This document shows positions 25,021-34,366 of a stretch of 39,800 bases of DNA, in pieces (position 1 is the first letter of the stretch; each line of letters opens with the position of its first letter). The notes under the pieces were generated by a model. It saw only the letters and a list, made by a program, of their open reading frames with translations. It had not been told where the DNA came from and ran no database searches. The translations under genes and the position numbers were made by a program. This DNA comes from Bacteroidota bacterium (GTDB taxonomy: Bacteria > Bacteroidota > Bacteroidia > Bacteroidales > B18-G4), in NCBI GenBank assembly GCA_013202965.1, contig JABMQZ010000127.1, forward strand, positions 1-39,800, written 5' to 3'.

Positions 25021-27125
25021 TAGTAACTCCCACTCCATTTTCTGAGGAACCATTCAAGTCCCAATAAAGCAAGGACTGTCAGGAGTATCCACCAGATGTC
25101 AATAAATTCAATAAATTTCTTTTCCGCATGCAAGACAGCTTTAATATCTCCCCTTTCTCTTAACAGTTCAGGCAGTTTGTCTAATTGTTCAATCGCCAGC
25201 ATGCTTCCATCGTTTTTTACTGCAAGCTCTTCAAGCACATCGTGAGCCGCCCTCAGCGAGGTCTGCTCCACAATAACAGGAGTTACTGTAAAACCGCCTT
25301 CATCTGTATACACATCTTCCCCTATACGGGTATTCGCCCTGAAAGAATATGTTCCTACTTGAAAATTACCCGCATTCAGGCTATATCCTTCTGCCGAACG
25401 GCCAAAAACAAAATCATAAGTATTCCCTGTATCATCTGTTATCTCCAGGCCTACATCAGGTTCATTGATTGGATCATAGCTGTCGTTATAAAGCTCAGCA
25501 TTTAATTCCACTGCGATATATTCCGGAATATTTGCAGGGACATTGACACGAAACTGTCGTTTGTCCTCTTTCACTGCAAGAAACCGGATGCTTTTGTTGA
25601 TGATCTCATTAAAGGCAGCATGATCTCCGGTAATAAGCCAGCTTTTCATGCGCCATCTCCATAGCCCGGTACCGGCAATGATCCCGGTTTTACGATCTCT
25701 GGCCTGATAAAATAAGCAGGCGGGCTCGTTGCTCACAATGCTTCCCGCTTTCTGATAAAATAATACACTGGCAGAATTAAACACATTATACCTTGCAAAA
25801 CGAACATGCAGGGGTGGTAGCTGAGGGATCAGGCTCATGGTTTCATCACTGATACTGAATAGTGTGAATTCATTATTCATTACCACAGTACGCTCATTCA
25901 TCCCAAGTCTGTTATAAGCATTGATCTGCATGCCTGCCTTCTGCGCATTAAAAGCACCCAGATCAGTCTGTGAGCCTATAATGAACAAGATCGGAACCCC
26001 GGCCCTCCTGGCTTCATTGAGCAATCTTCCGGATGCCGGACCTGATGAAGGCATCTGATGCATGATCAGCAAGCTGTATTCCTGTAGAGGACCATTGAAT
26101 TTATTGGCAAGATAATCCTCCACTTCATAATTCAGCTTACTCCCGATCGCATCTTTAATGGCTGTAATATCGGGATGAGGGGAATTTGCCAGGATAAGGA
26201 TCTTTTGTTTTGATTTGAGCACATCAATAAAGAGATCATAGCGATTGTTCTCTCTGGTGATCTCTTTCCTGTTTGATGTAATACGAACAATATAATGGTG
26301 GATTCCCGCTTCACCTGCAGTCAGCCTAATCCTCAGGGTTTTAGAAAAATTATTCACATTCACCTGAATTTGTCTGGAAAAAATGGTTTCTCCTTTTTCC
26401 GAAACGGACAATGTGAGCATAGAGCCTGCAAATTTACTCGCATTCACGATCAGCTCAAGCGGAAAATCATTCCCCTGATATGCGATCCTGTTATAATGTA
26501 CTCTTTTCAGGTAGACGTCCCTGCGAATCGCAGTATCTCCTAATGCAATGGTATATATGGGGTATGATGAACCGGAAGCTCTGTATACAGGATTTAAACC
26601 GTGATTGTATATCCCGTCGCCGGCAATGATCAGCGCAGCGGTATTCCTGTTGAAAAACCTTACATCCATTACGTCAAAAAGCGATGACATATCACTGAGC
26701 TTTTCACTGAAGCCCAGCGAATCATAACTGTATCCGGAAATTGCATTTACTTCTTCCCCGAAAGTGAACAAACTGAGTTCATAATCCGTATGCAATTCAT
26801 CAAGCATTGTGTTCAGGGCATCCCTGTATGCATCTTTGTAAAAGGATGAATCACTGCCAAGTACCACCGACAAACTGTTATCATGAGCAAAAACAATGAT
26901 TGGTTTTTCCGACTGAAAACTGACCAGCTTGAGCAAGGGTGAGAGCAGTAAAAACGCAATAATGGAAACCAACAAAAAGCGGTTTACACCAAGCAGTCTT
27001 TTTAACCAGGCGGGAAATTCATTATGCCGCTCACGAAAATAAAGAGCCATTGAAGCCAGTACGCCTGCCATCATGCAAAGCAAGAGATACCAGAGTGGAT
27101 ACGCGGTGATAATATTGATGTCCAA
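25020..27125 (-). CDS. Membrane-anchored von Willebrand A-like protein
   Basis: 701 residues with two N-terminal membrane segments (about 8-30 and 50-68), a large extracytoplasmic or cytoplasmic region and a C-terminal membrane span (about 675-693). Just after the second span PIIVFAHDNSLSV carries a DxSxS MIDAS motif (D82, S84, S86), followed by LFTFGEEV and ALIIAGDG, the vWA strand order. A later region (about 330-420, ILILANSPHPDITAI and LLIMHQMPSSGPASG) resembles a glutamine-amidotransferase-like Rossmann fold. The start is TTG at 27123-27125; an in-frame TGA lies just upstream, and the first ATG would delete half of the first span. Function unknown. Comparable proteins in Bacteroidota lie near Bat/MoxR genes, which are not seen here. 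Confidence 0.8.
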   Translation of the reverse strand: MDINIITAYPLWYLLLCMMAGVLASMALYFRERHNEFPAWLKRLLGVNRFLLVSIIAFLLLSPLLKLVSFQSEKPIIVFAHDNSLSVVLGSDSSFYKDAYRDALNTMLDELHTDYELSLFTFGEEVNAISGYSYDSLGFSEKLSDMSSLFDVMDVRFFNRNTAALIIAGDGIYNHGLNPVYRASGSSYPIYTIALGDTAIRRDVYLKRVHYNRIAYQGNDFPLELIVNASKFAGSMLTLSVSEKGETIFSRQIQVNVNNFSKTLRIRLTAGEAGIHHYIVRITSNRKEITRENNRYDLFIDVLKSKQKILILANSPHPDITAIKDAIGSKLNYEVEDYLANKFNGPLQEYSLLIMHQMPSSGPASGRLLNEARRAGVPILFIIGSQTDLGAFNAQKAGMQINAYNRLGMNERTVVMNNEFTLFSISDETMSLIPQLPPLHVRFARYNVFNSASVLFYQKAGSIVSNEPACLFYQARDRKTGIIAGTGLWRWRMKSWLITGDHAAFNEIINKSIRFLAVKEDKRQFRVNVPANIPEYIAVELNAELYNDSYDPINEPDVGLEITDDTGNTYDFVFGRSAEGYSLNAGNFQVGTYSFRANTRIGEDVYTDEGGFTVTPVIVEQTSLRAAHDVLEELAVKNDGSMLAIEQLDKLPELLRERGDIKAVLHAEKKFIEFIDIWWILLTVLALLGLEWFLRKWSGSY

Positions 27126-27165
27126 GGATCAGTTCGTTTAACAGGATAAATTAAAAAACGTTTGA

Positions 27166-27909
27166 TTAGCTTATCCCACCGCAAACACTGATCACCTGTC
27201 CTGTTACATAAGAGGAAAGATCACTGCCAAGAAACACACATACATCTGCGACATCTTCGGGTTGGCCTCCCCTGCGTAACGGAATGGTTTTAATCCAGTC
27301 TTCCCTGACCTTCTCATCGAGGGCGGCTGTCATTTCTGTTTCAATGAATCCGGGGGCAATGGCATTGCAGCGGATGCTTCTGGATCCCAATTCCTGGGCG
27401 ATAGATTTGGTAAAGCCAATGATACCGGCCTTGGATGCAGCATAGTTCGACTGCCCTGCATTTCCATTTACTCCAACCACAGAACTCATATTAATAATTG
27501 ATCCGTTTCTTTGTTTCAACATGGAACGTTGCACGGACTTTGTAAGATTGAACACTGATTTCAGGTTCACAGCCATAATGATGTCCCAGTCTTTTTCCTC
27601 CATGCGCATCAGCAAGCCATCACGGGTAATTCCGGCATTGTTCACGAGGATATCGACACTTCCGAATTCGGCGATCACATCCTCCACAAGCTGCTCACTT
27701 TGTTGGAGGGAAGAAGCATCTGAAGTGTATCCTTTGCCTTTTACTCCTATAGCAGAAAGTTCATTTTCCAGAATTTCCATATTCTCATCCCTGCTCAGAT
27801 CAGAAAAAGCAACATTTGCTCCTTCAGCAGCAAACCTGAGGGCAATTGCTTTTCCAATACCTCGTGATGCCCCGGTGATAAGCGCGTTTTTTCCTTCAAG
27901 TAGTTTCAT
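27166..27909 (-). CDS. fabG: 3-oxoacyl-[acyl-carrier-protein] reductase
   Basis: FabG reduces 3-oxoacyl-ACP with NADPH in fatty-acid synthesis. The 247 residues are typical. GASRGIG (13-19) binds NADPH, NNAG is at 90-93 and NLKSVF follows. The catalytic S143, Y156 and K160 are in SSVVGVNGNAGQSNYAASK, close to E. coli FabG. The C-terminus DVADVCVFLGSDLSSYVTGQ then VISVCGG is also standard. It is preceded by a TAnnTTTG element and followed 40 bp later by the vWA gene. Confidence 0.95.
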   Translation of the reverse strand: MKLLEGKNALITGASRGIGKAIALRFAAEGANVAFSDLSRDENMEILENELSAIGVKGKGYTSDASSLQQSEQLVEDVIAEFGSVDILVNNAGITRDGLLMRMEEKDWDIIMAVNLKSVFNLTKSVQRSMLKQRNGSIINMSSVVGVNGNAGQSNYAASKAGIIGFTKSIAQELGSRSIRCNAIAPGFIETEMTAALDEKVREDWIKTIPLRRGGQPEDVADVCVFLGSDLSSYVTGQVISVCGGIS

Positions 27910-27933
27910 AAGATTTATTTTTTATTCTGTGTT

Positions 27934-27941
27934 CAAAGATA
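27934..27941 (-). promoter_or_regulatory. Putative -7 promoter element of fabG (TATCTTTG)
   Basis: An exact TAnnTTTG match on the minus strand, 25 bp before the fabG ATG. The -33 element is not recognisable. Confidence 0.35.
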
Positions 27942-27997
27942 ACAAAACCTGACATCTTTGATTGCCCGGGAGATTTTCCTGAGCAGAGAATGCTCAG

Positions 27998-30900
27998 CTA
28001 TATCCATTTTACCATTCCGGTTTCCTGTTTGTGAGCAATCAGGGGATTTGCAGGATACATCCTTATTGCATAATCCAGAACTCCCGCATGGTCAATGCCA
28101 AATTCACTGCTAAAGGTGGCAATCCCATCATGTACCTCCCCGATACCAAGGGGTTTTGAAAAGAGAATATCCTCCATACGGTCATTCACTCTTTGCCCAA
28201 AAACAAGCTCCATGCCAATATCTTCAGGAGCAATTTCACCAAATGCCACTTTTACTTCTGCTTTGAACAAGTCTCCGAATCTAAGTGCCCGCTTTGAAGA
28301 GTCGGGAACTTTTACTGATTTGATCACAATCTCATGCCAGTGCCTGTTCAGCTTTTCTTTCCATTCAGAAATACTTCTTGCTTTGCTGCAATTATCTTTC
28401 ATCATGTCTGCAGCTCTTTCTGCAAGGGGCTCATAATATTTCGACTTATACTCATCCAGCATCCTCTTCATGGTAAACTCATGGCTGATCCCTGCTGTTG
28501 AGTTTTTAATATACCTCAGCCATTCCATGGGAATACCATCTTTGCCAGTAGCATAAAAACGTGGAATAATATCAGCTTCCAGTATATTGTAGATGGTTTC
28601 AGCATCCAGTTCGTCCTGAAATTGCTGATTTTCGTATGTCTTTTTTTCAGGGATGGCCCAACCGGCTTCAGGCTGATATCCTTCAGCCCACCAGCCATCA
28701 AGAACACTGAAGTTCAACACCCCATTCATCACGGCTTTCATCCCACTGGTGCCGGAGGCCTCAAGCGGGCGCATCGGTGTATTAAACCATACATCTACCC
28801 CCTGAACAAGTTTCCGGGCCACATGCATATCGTAATTCTCAATAAAAACGATCCTTCCTTCAAATTCAGCTTTTCTTGAAATTTCTATGATATGACGGAT
28901 CAGGTCCTGCCCTGCCTTATCATTGGGATGGGCCTTGCCTGCAAAGATGAACTGTACCGGCTGCCTGGCATGATTCACGATCCCGGCAAGCCTCTTTTCA
29001 TTCCTGAACAGCAAATGCGCCCTCTTATAAGTTGCAAAACGCCTGGCAAATCCAATCGTCAGGATATTTTCATCCAGGCGGTCTATGGTATTGAGAATAT
29101 GTTGCGGGGCTTCCTGGCGGGAAGTCATATTTTCCTTTAGGCGGTTTTTCAGAAAATCAAATAATTCTTTTTTTAATTCCTTGCGGATATTCCAGATCAC
29201 ATCAGCAGGTACATCCTGTATCTTTTCCCAGCGCTTTGCCTCCGACTGATGCTCATAAAAGTCTTCTCCAAACTCAGTTTCATACAATTTCCTCCAGATG
29301 CGGGAGGTCCATGTGCCATAATGAACCCCGTTGGTAACATGGCCAATATGCAGTTCGCCGGGAAAATAGCCAGGATACATCCCTGCAAACATTTTCCGTG
29401 ATTCACTTCCGTGAATTTTACTCACAGCGTTCACTTCCTGTGAAAGTCTGGCTGCAAGCACACTCATTGAGAATTGTTCCTGCGTATTGTTGGCGTGGGT
29501 CCTGCCCAGGTTCATAAACTCATCCCAGGAAATATTCAGTCTGGCGGCATAATGAGGGATATAGGTCCTGAGCAAGTCTTCACTGAATGCATCATGCCCT
29601 GCAGGCACCGGAGTATGTGTAGTAAACAGGGTAGAAGACCTGACAATCTCCTTTGCCATGGAGAAACTGATGACACGATCCCGTATCAGGTGATGTATCC
29701 TTTCTATTCCAATGAATGCAGCATGGCCTTCATTGCAGTGATAGACTTTGGGCTTGATGTTTATGGCATCCAAAAGCCTGATCCCTCCCACTCCAAGCAG
29801 CAGTTCCTGCTTCAGGCGGTGCTCATTGTCGCCACCATATAATTGATGTGTGATCGTCCTGTCTTTTCCCTGGTTTTCTTCAATATCCGTATCCAACAAA
29901 TAAAGAGGCACCCGGCCAACATCAAGCCTCCACGCTTTGGCTATCAATGCCCGTCCGGGAAGTGCAATACTGATCTTCACCCAGTCCCCATTTTCGTCTC
30001 TTACAGGCTTTATGGGCAGATGGGTAAACTTCTGCGGAAGGTAATCTGCAATTTGTTCTCCGTGTGGAGAAAGTGTTTGACGAAAATACCCATAACGATA
30101 TAGTAAGCCAAGTCCGACCAGGCCAAGGTTTGAGTCACTGGCCTGCTTCAGGTAATCGCCGGCAAGGATTCCCAGCCCTCCGGAGTATATTTTCACAGAT
30201 TCGTGTAAGCCATATTCCATACTGAAATAGGAAATCAGGGATTTTCCGTTGCCGGGCTTCTCAGCCATATACGCATGGAATTTCTTCAGAACAATTTTAA
30301 GCAATGCTGTAAAATCCCTATCCTCTTCCAATTCCCTGTATCGTTCCAATGACACCATCTCAAGAAGGGCAACCGGATTATGGACACATTGCTCCCACTG
30401 CTCAGGATCAATTTTTCTGAATAGTTCTTCTGCTTCGCAGTTCCATGTCCACCAAAGATTTCTCGACAACTCATACAGGCCCTTAAGCCTGGCCGGAATC
30501 TCTGCTTTTACCAGCACTTTTCCCCATATGGGGGAATTATCAGTCTGTTGAGCCGGAATATATTCCCTCAGTCTGAACTGCTGTTGTTTTCCACGGAACA
30601 ATTCTGAGCGGTATCCGACCTTTTCCAGTGCAACAGACCAGACTTGTCTGTAATTCTCAATAAATGAATCCCATAAAGCATTTCTGGATATTTCCCAGGC
30701 CTCGCGTCCCGATGCCTGATATTCTTTTTTATTCTTGTTCAGGAAGCGAAGCAGAACATTATGAATGTCTTTTACAACCTCCTCATCGTTATCATCCCTC
30801 CTTTCAGAAACGACCACGCCATCATGTTGCACCCGGTATCCGGCATTTACCCATGCCCCAAATCCTGCCAGAGAAGTTGTCAGTGTGGGAATACTGAATG

Positions 30901-32245
30901 CTATGCTCTCGAGAGGAGTATATCCCCAGGGCTCATAATAAGAGGGAAAGACCGAAAGATCGAAGCCGATCAGTGTATCATAATATGGCATATTAAAAAT
31001 TCCATCCCTGCCATCAAGATATGCCGGAACAAAAATAACAAACACATTGCTCCCGGCAGTATTGTTTAAGCCTTTCTCAACAAAACGTTTCACAGAAGGG
31101 TCTTCATCCTGGTCGAAAAGATAATGTGAAAGCCAGGGCTGCTCAACATGGCCATAGCTATGGTCTCTCAGCCGTTCGACAACATCCTGTCGTGGCCCGG
31201 CCTGGTTGGCAGGAACCGTAATAAATGCAATGACTTTCCGCGGAAGTTTTTGATTCTTATTCAGGATCGCCAGTCCGTCAATAAACAGATCTATGCCTTT
31301 ATTCCTGAACTCGTAACGCCCGCTATTGATAACGAGCAGGCTATCCTCCGGCAGTTCCAGTCCACACACTGCTTCAGCAACCTCAATAATTTTCTTCCTG
31401 GCATCTGCTCTTTTTTGCTGAAACGCTTCTTTTTCCGGCACAAAGGTATCTTCAAAGCCGTTCACGGTAATCACATCCGGGTCCTTATCAAGAAAATGCC
31501 TGCATTCGGCTGCCGTGATCTCACTCACTGTTGCAAAGCTGTCTGCCTCATTGGCCGAGATGCTTTCAAGTGATTGCTTGGCTGTAACACCAAAGTTTTT
31601 TGCCGTCTGTACAGGTTCATAGCTTTCCAGCTTAGCGTAAAGTGGAAGACCGTTACCGGCAACAGACCTTCCCAGGGCAGTGGCATGGGTTGTAAATACG
31701 GTCCCAACCTGTGGTACATTTTCTTTGAGGTACAATACTCCTGTACCTGTCATCCACTCATGAAATTGCGCGACGATCCTGTCTGATGCCGAAAGGTTGA
31801 ACTCATAAAAGCTTTCAATAACTTTAGCAGCGGCATAGCCAAACATTGCCGGCTCTATGTAGTCCCATTGCCCGGACAGGGAATCCAGTTTAAACTGCTC
31901 CCAGAGGTCGAAGAATATCTGATCCTTCTCGCTAAATAATGGTGTAAAGTCAAGAAGGATGACAATTGGACGGCCACTTACATTCCATCTTCCTGTCCTG
32001 ATGTTCAATCCCTCGGCTGCCGCCTTTTCGCGCCATGAAGCGAAAATATTCTGATCTTCAATAAAATCGGGATGCTCACGTGTTTCCATCCATACGTCGG
32101 GGCCGATAAGTATATATTTATCGTGGTACTCCTCCACTATGGTTCTGGCCTTGGTTGACAGGACGGTATATATGCCACCAACTTTGTTGCAGATTTCCCA
32201 GCTGGTTTCAAAAATATAATCAGGTTTTATGATCTGGTCGTTCAT
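27998..32245 (-). CDS. Glycogen synthase (GT3-like) - alpha-glucan phosphorylase (GT35) fusion
   Basis: A 1415-residue bifunctional protein. Residues 1 to about 555 resemble the eukaryotic-type glycogen synthase (FETSWEICNKVGGIYTVLST, K21-VGG; later PSYYEPWGYTPLESIAFSIPT at the nucleotide-sugar site). From about 570 the chain is an alpha-glucan phosphorylase: a DUF3417-like start (LYELSRNLWWTWNCEAEELF), FSMEYGLHESVKIYSGGLG, and the PLP site EASGTSGMKAVMNGVLNFS near residue 1170 with its lysine. The two halves catalyse opposite processes, chain elongation from nucleotide-glucose and phosphorolysis to glucose-1-phosphate. The reading frame is continuous, with no sign of a split or frameshift. 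It lies 118 bp downstream of the GDE-GT4-GH57-SDR run and has its own candidate promoter. Confidence 0.93.
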   Translation of the reverse strand: MNDQIIKPDYIFETSWEICNKVGGIYTVLSTKARTIVEEYHDKYILIGPDVWMETREHPDFIEDQNIFASWREKAAAEGLNIRTGRWNVSGRPIVILLDFTPLFSEKDQIFFDLWEQFKLDSLSGQWDYIEPAMFGYAAAKVIESFYEFNLSASDRIVAQFHEWMTGTGVLYLKENVPQVGTVFTTHATALGRSVAGNGLPLYAKLESYEPVQTAKNFGVTAKQSLESISANEADSFATVSEITAAECRHFLDKDPDVITVNGFEDTFVPEKEAFQQKRADARKKIIEVAEAVCGLELPEDSLLVINSGRYEFRNKGIDLFIDGLAILNKNQKLPRKVIAFITVPANQAGPRQDVVERLRDHSYGHVEQPWLSHYLFDQDEDPSVKRFVEKGLNNTAGSNVFVIFVPAYLDGRDGIFNMPYYDTLIGFDLSVFPSYYEPWGYTPLESIAFSIPTLTTSLAGFGAWVNAGYRVQHDGVVVSERRDDNDEEVVKDIHNVLLRFLNKNKKEYQASGREAWEISRNALWDSFIENYRQVWSVALEKVGYRSELFRGKQQQFRLREYIPAQQTDNSPIWGKVLVKAEIPARLKGLYELSRNLWWTWNCEAEELFRKIDPEQWEQCVHNPVALLEMVSLERYRELEEDRDFTALLKIVLKKFHAYMAEKPGNGKSLISYFSMEYGLHESVKIYSGGLGILAGDYLKQASDSNLGLVGLGLLYRYGYFRQTLSPHGEQIADYLPQKFTHLPIKPVRDENGDWVKISIALPGRALIAKAWRLDVGRVPLYLLDTDIEENQGKDRTITHQLYGGDNEHRLKQELLLGVGGIRLLDAINIKPKVYHCNEGHAAFIGIERIHHLIRDRVISFSMAKEIVRSSTLFTTHTPVPAGHDAFSEDLLRTYIPHYAARLNISWDEFMNLGRTHANNTQEQFSMSVLAARLSQEVNAVSKIHGSESRKMFAGMYPGYFPGELHIGHVTNGVHYGTWTSRIWRKLYETEFGEDFYEHQSEAKRWEKIQDVPADVIWNIRKELKKELFDFLKNRLKENMTSRQEAPQHILNTIDRLDENILTIGFARRFATYKRAHLLFRNEKRLAGIVNHARQPVQFIFAGKAHPNDKAGQDLIRHIIEISRKAEFEGRIVFIENYDMHVARKLVQGVDVWFNTPMRPLEASGTSGMKAVMNGVLNFSVLDGWWAEGYQPEAGWAIPEKKTYENQQFQDELDAETIYNILEADIIPRFYATGKDGIPMEWLRYIKNSTAGISHEFTMKRMLDEYKSKYYEPLAERAADMMKDNCSKARSISEWKEKLNRHWHEIVIKSVKVPDSSKRALRFGDLFKAEVKVAFGEIAPEDIGMELVFGQRVNDRMEDILFSKPLGIGEVHDGIATFSSEFGIDHAGVLDYAIRMYPANPLIAHKQETGMVKWI

Positions 32246-32266
32246 TGAGTGCTTTTAAAATTCCTG

Positions 32267-32274
32267 CAAAAATA
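32267..32274 (-). promoter_or_regulatory. Putative -7 promoter element of the synthase-phosphorylase gene (TATTTTTG)
   Basis: An exact TAnnTTTG match on the minus strand, 22 bp before the ATG at 32245, within the 118-bp gap after the SDR gene. Confidence 0.35.
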
Positions 32275-32363
32275 TACTTAATTCATCCTCCATCTGCGAT
32301 AAATTTTCCACAATGGGCTGCGCAGGCTTAACAGCCTCAATTATAATTAAAATTATTTTTTGA

Positions 32364-33140
32364 TCATCCCAGGGAATAGCGGCTTGCGCCTCCATCAACG
32401 GAGAAAACCTGCCCGGTCACAAATCCGGACAATGGAGAAAGAAGCCATGCGGCAAGAGATGCAAAATCATCCGGATTGCCGATTCTGCCTGCCGGGATCT
32501 GGCCAATGGTCTGTTCTCTTGCTTGTCCGAAAGTGATTCTCTCCAGCGCACTTTTCTTTTTAAACAACCTGTCGATGGCAGAAGTTTCATGATAACCGGG
32601 AGCTATCAGGTTCACGCCAATGCCATCGCCTGCCACTTCAAGTGAGAGGGTTTTTGCCATTCCGGCCACAGCCATTCTTATTGAATTACTCAGCACCAGG
32701 TTTTCAATGGGTTGTTTCACTGTTGAGCTTTCGCTGAACAGGATTCTGCCATATGCCTGTTCTTTAAAGACGGGAATAAGTTTTTTTATCAGCAAAACCT
32801 TCCATCTCAGCAATAAGCCATAGGCATCATCCCAGTCCTCCATACTACTCTCCTCAAATGAACTTGCCGGTGGGCCTCCTGCATTCACGAACACCCCTGA
32901 AAGACTACGATTATTGAGTTTTTGAATGATCTCATCAATGGTTTGAGTATTACGGACATCGCCGTAGACACCTTCTGCTTTATCCGGATATTCAGCCAGG
33001 AGTTCCTGCAGTTTATCTTCTCTTCTTGCCACAGCGATCACAAAGGCATCATTTTCCAGCAGCGTTTTGGCAACAGCATGTCCCAGGCCGGAGCTTGCCC
33101 CTGTGACAACAAATAATTGTCCTTCAATTTTCAAATCCAT
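32364..33140 (-). CDS. Atypical short-chain dehydrogenase/reductase lacking the YxxxK motif
   Basis: 258 residues with an SDR Rossmann fold: TGASSGLG (13-20) and VNAGGPP (85-91). The C-terminal half, FASLAAWLLSPLSGFVTGQ then VFSVDGG, is normal. At the catalytic position, however, the sequence is NLVLSNSIRMAVAGMAKTL: aligned on the following glycine, the tyrosine is S151 and the lysine R155. Such SDRs exist as a recognisable subgroup and may be non-catalytic or use another mechanism. The gene starts 2 bp after the GH57 stop, so it is part of the glycogen operon. Substrate unknown. Confidence 0.88.
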   Translation of the reverse strand: MDLKIEGQLFVVTGASSGLGHAVAKTLLENDAFVIAVARREDKLQELLAEYPDKAEGVYGDVRNTQTIDEIIQKLNNRSLSGVFVNAGGPPASSFEESSMEDWDDAYGLLLRWKVLLIKKLIPVFKEQAYGRILFSESSTVKQPIENLVLSNSIRMAVAGMAKTLSLEVAGDGIGVNLIAPGYHETSAIDRLFKKKSALERITFGQAREQTIGQIPAGRIGNPDDFASLAAWLLSPLSGFVTGQVFSVDGGASRYSLG

Positions 33141-33142
33141 AA

Positions 33143-34342
33143 TTAATCTTTCGATGATGTATCCTGCTCAAGCCTGATCATGAAGTCGGAAAGGATATTC
33201 ATATAATTAATGAATGCTTCATAAGGTGTTCCGTATGGGTTGAAATACTTGTGAACATCGCCATCGGAGAACCATTTTGTACACATATAATAGAAATGGT
33301 CACTGGTTTGAAGGTATCTCCAATCGCGTAATATTTCCGGATCCTGACATTTTTTTACTTTTTCCCGAATGGAATACAGCTTATCAAAAGCCTCATCCTG
33401 CAGCTCATTGCCAAGCCAGGCCGTCAAATCCCTTTCTTCATCAGCCCAGGAAATGGGATAGGGTACATGTATGGCAGATACCGGTTGCAGCTTCTCTCCA
33501 AGTTCAGAAGGAGTATTAAATGTAAAGTCAGAATGTGAAAACACCCTTGCCGGCAAGGCTCTCATAAATTCAAAGATACCTGTTTCCGGCCATTGGTGTT
33601 CGCCAAAGGTTTCGTAATCCATGAAGAGATTCACGACCTCCTCACGCGGATCTATCTCATTCAGCCAACCCACGAATTTTTCAGTTGTCAATGGCCAATC
33701 CCCCCAACTTTGCTCCGAAAAGCGGAACGCGATATCATCACTCAGCCTGAAATTTTTCAGCAAAAGTTTAAGTTTCGGATTAATGGCGTTGGCATACATG
33801 TAGTTCGGGCTTTTCCAGCCAAGAACATGTTTGGCGCCTTCTGTAAGCATCAGCTTGAAGCCCATCTCTGCCACCATTTCTCCAATTTCATCAGAATAGA
33901 TCAGCTCGGTATTTCTGAAAGTTGTGGGCGTTTTCCCGAACAATTCTTCAATCTTTTTCCTATGAACACCCACCTGTTCTATGAATTCTTCCGTGCTTTT
34001 CAGAGATGGCAGCGCATGCGCATATGTTTCTGCAAGAAACTCCACATTACCGGTATCCGCCAATGCCCGAAAGCTGTCGAGCACATCCGGAGCATAGGCC
34101 TGAAACTGATCAAGGGCAGTACCTGAAATAGAAAAACTCACCTTAAAAGCAGAGCCGTATTCATTGATCATATCCAGTAACAGCCGGTTCATGGGCAGAT
34201 AACACTTATCAGCAACCCTTCGCATGATAAATCGGTTTTGCTGTTCATCATAATACTGATGGTTCGCACCAATATCGAAAAAACGATAAGTTCGCAGCCT
34301 GTATGGCTGATGTACCTGAAAATAAAAGCAAATTGACTTCAT
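33143..34342 (-). CDS. Glycoside hydrolase family 57 alpha-glucan enzyme
   Basis: 399 residues with GH57 hallmarks: CFYFQVHQPYRLR at the N-terminus, the probable nucleophile E146 in FRNTEL, and the probable acid/base D242 in FMDYETFGEHQ. GH57 includes alpha-amylases, 4-alpha-glucanotransferases and branching enzymes. The length and the QSWGDWPLTTEKF block fit the alpha-amylase-type members found with GT4 and debranching genes in Bacteroidota. No signal peptide is seen, so it acts on intracellular glycogen. It is the third gene of a four-gene run. Confidence 0.92.
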   Translation of the reverse strand: MKSICFYFQVHQPYRLRTYRFFDIGANHQYYDEQQNRFIMRRVADKCYLPMNRLLLDMINEYGSAFKVSFSISGTALDQFQAYAPDVLDSFRALADTGNVEFLAETYAHALPSLKSTEEFIEQVGVHRKKIEELFGKTPTTFRNTELIYSDEIGEMVAEMGFKLMLTEGAKHVLGWKSPNYMYANAINPKLKLLLKNFRLSDDIAFRFSEQSWGDWPLTTEKFVGWLNEIDPREEVVNLFMDYETFGEHQWPETGIFEFMRALPARVFSHSDFTFNTPSELGEKLQPVSAIHVPYPISWADEERDLTAWLGNELQDEAFDKLYSIREKVKKCQDPEILRDWRYLQTSDHFYYMCTKWFSDGDVHKYFNPYGTPYEAFINYMNILSDFMIRLEQDTSSKD

Positions 34343-34366
34343 ATATTTTTGTTTGCCGGTTTAATC

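Noticed and set aside
32304-32312. Perfect DnaA-box variant TTTTCCACA before the synthase-phosphorylase gene
   Set aside because: It is a single site in an AT-rich promoter region with no neighbours, and is expected by chance at this frequency.
33593-34126. 177-codon open frame antisense to the GH57 gene
   Set aside because: GH57 motifs and catalytic residues lie on the minus strand. The plus-strand product shows no family features.
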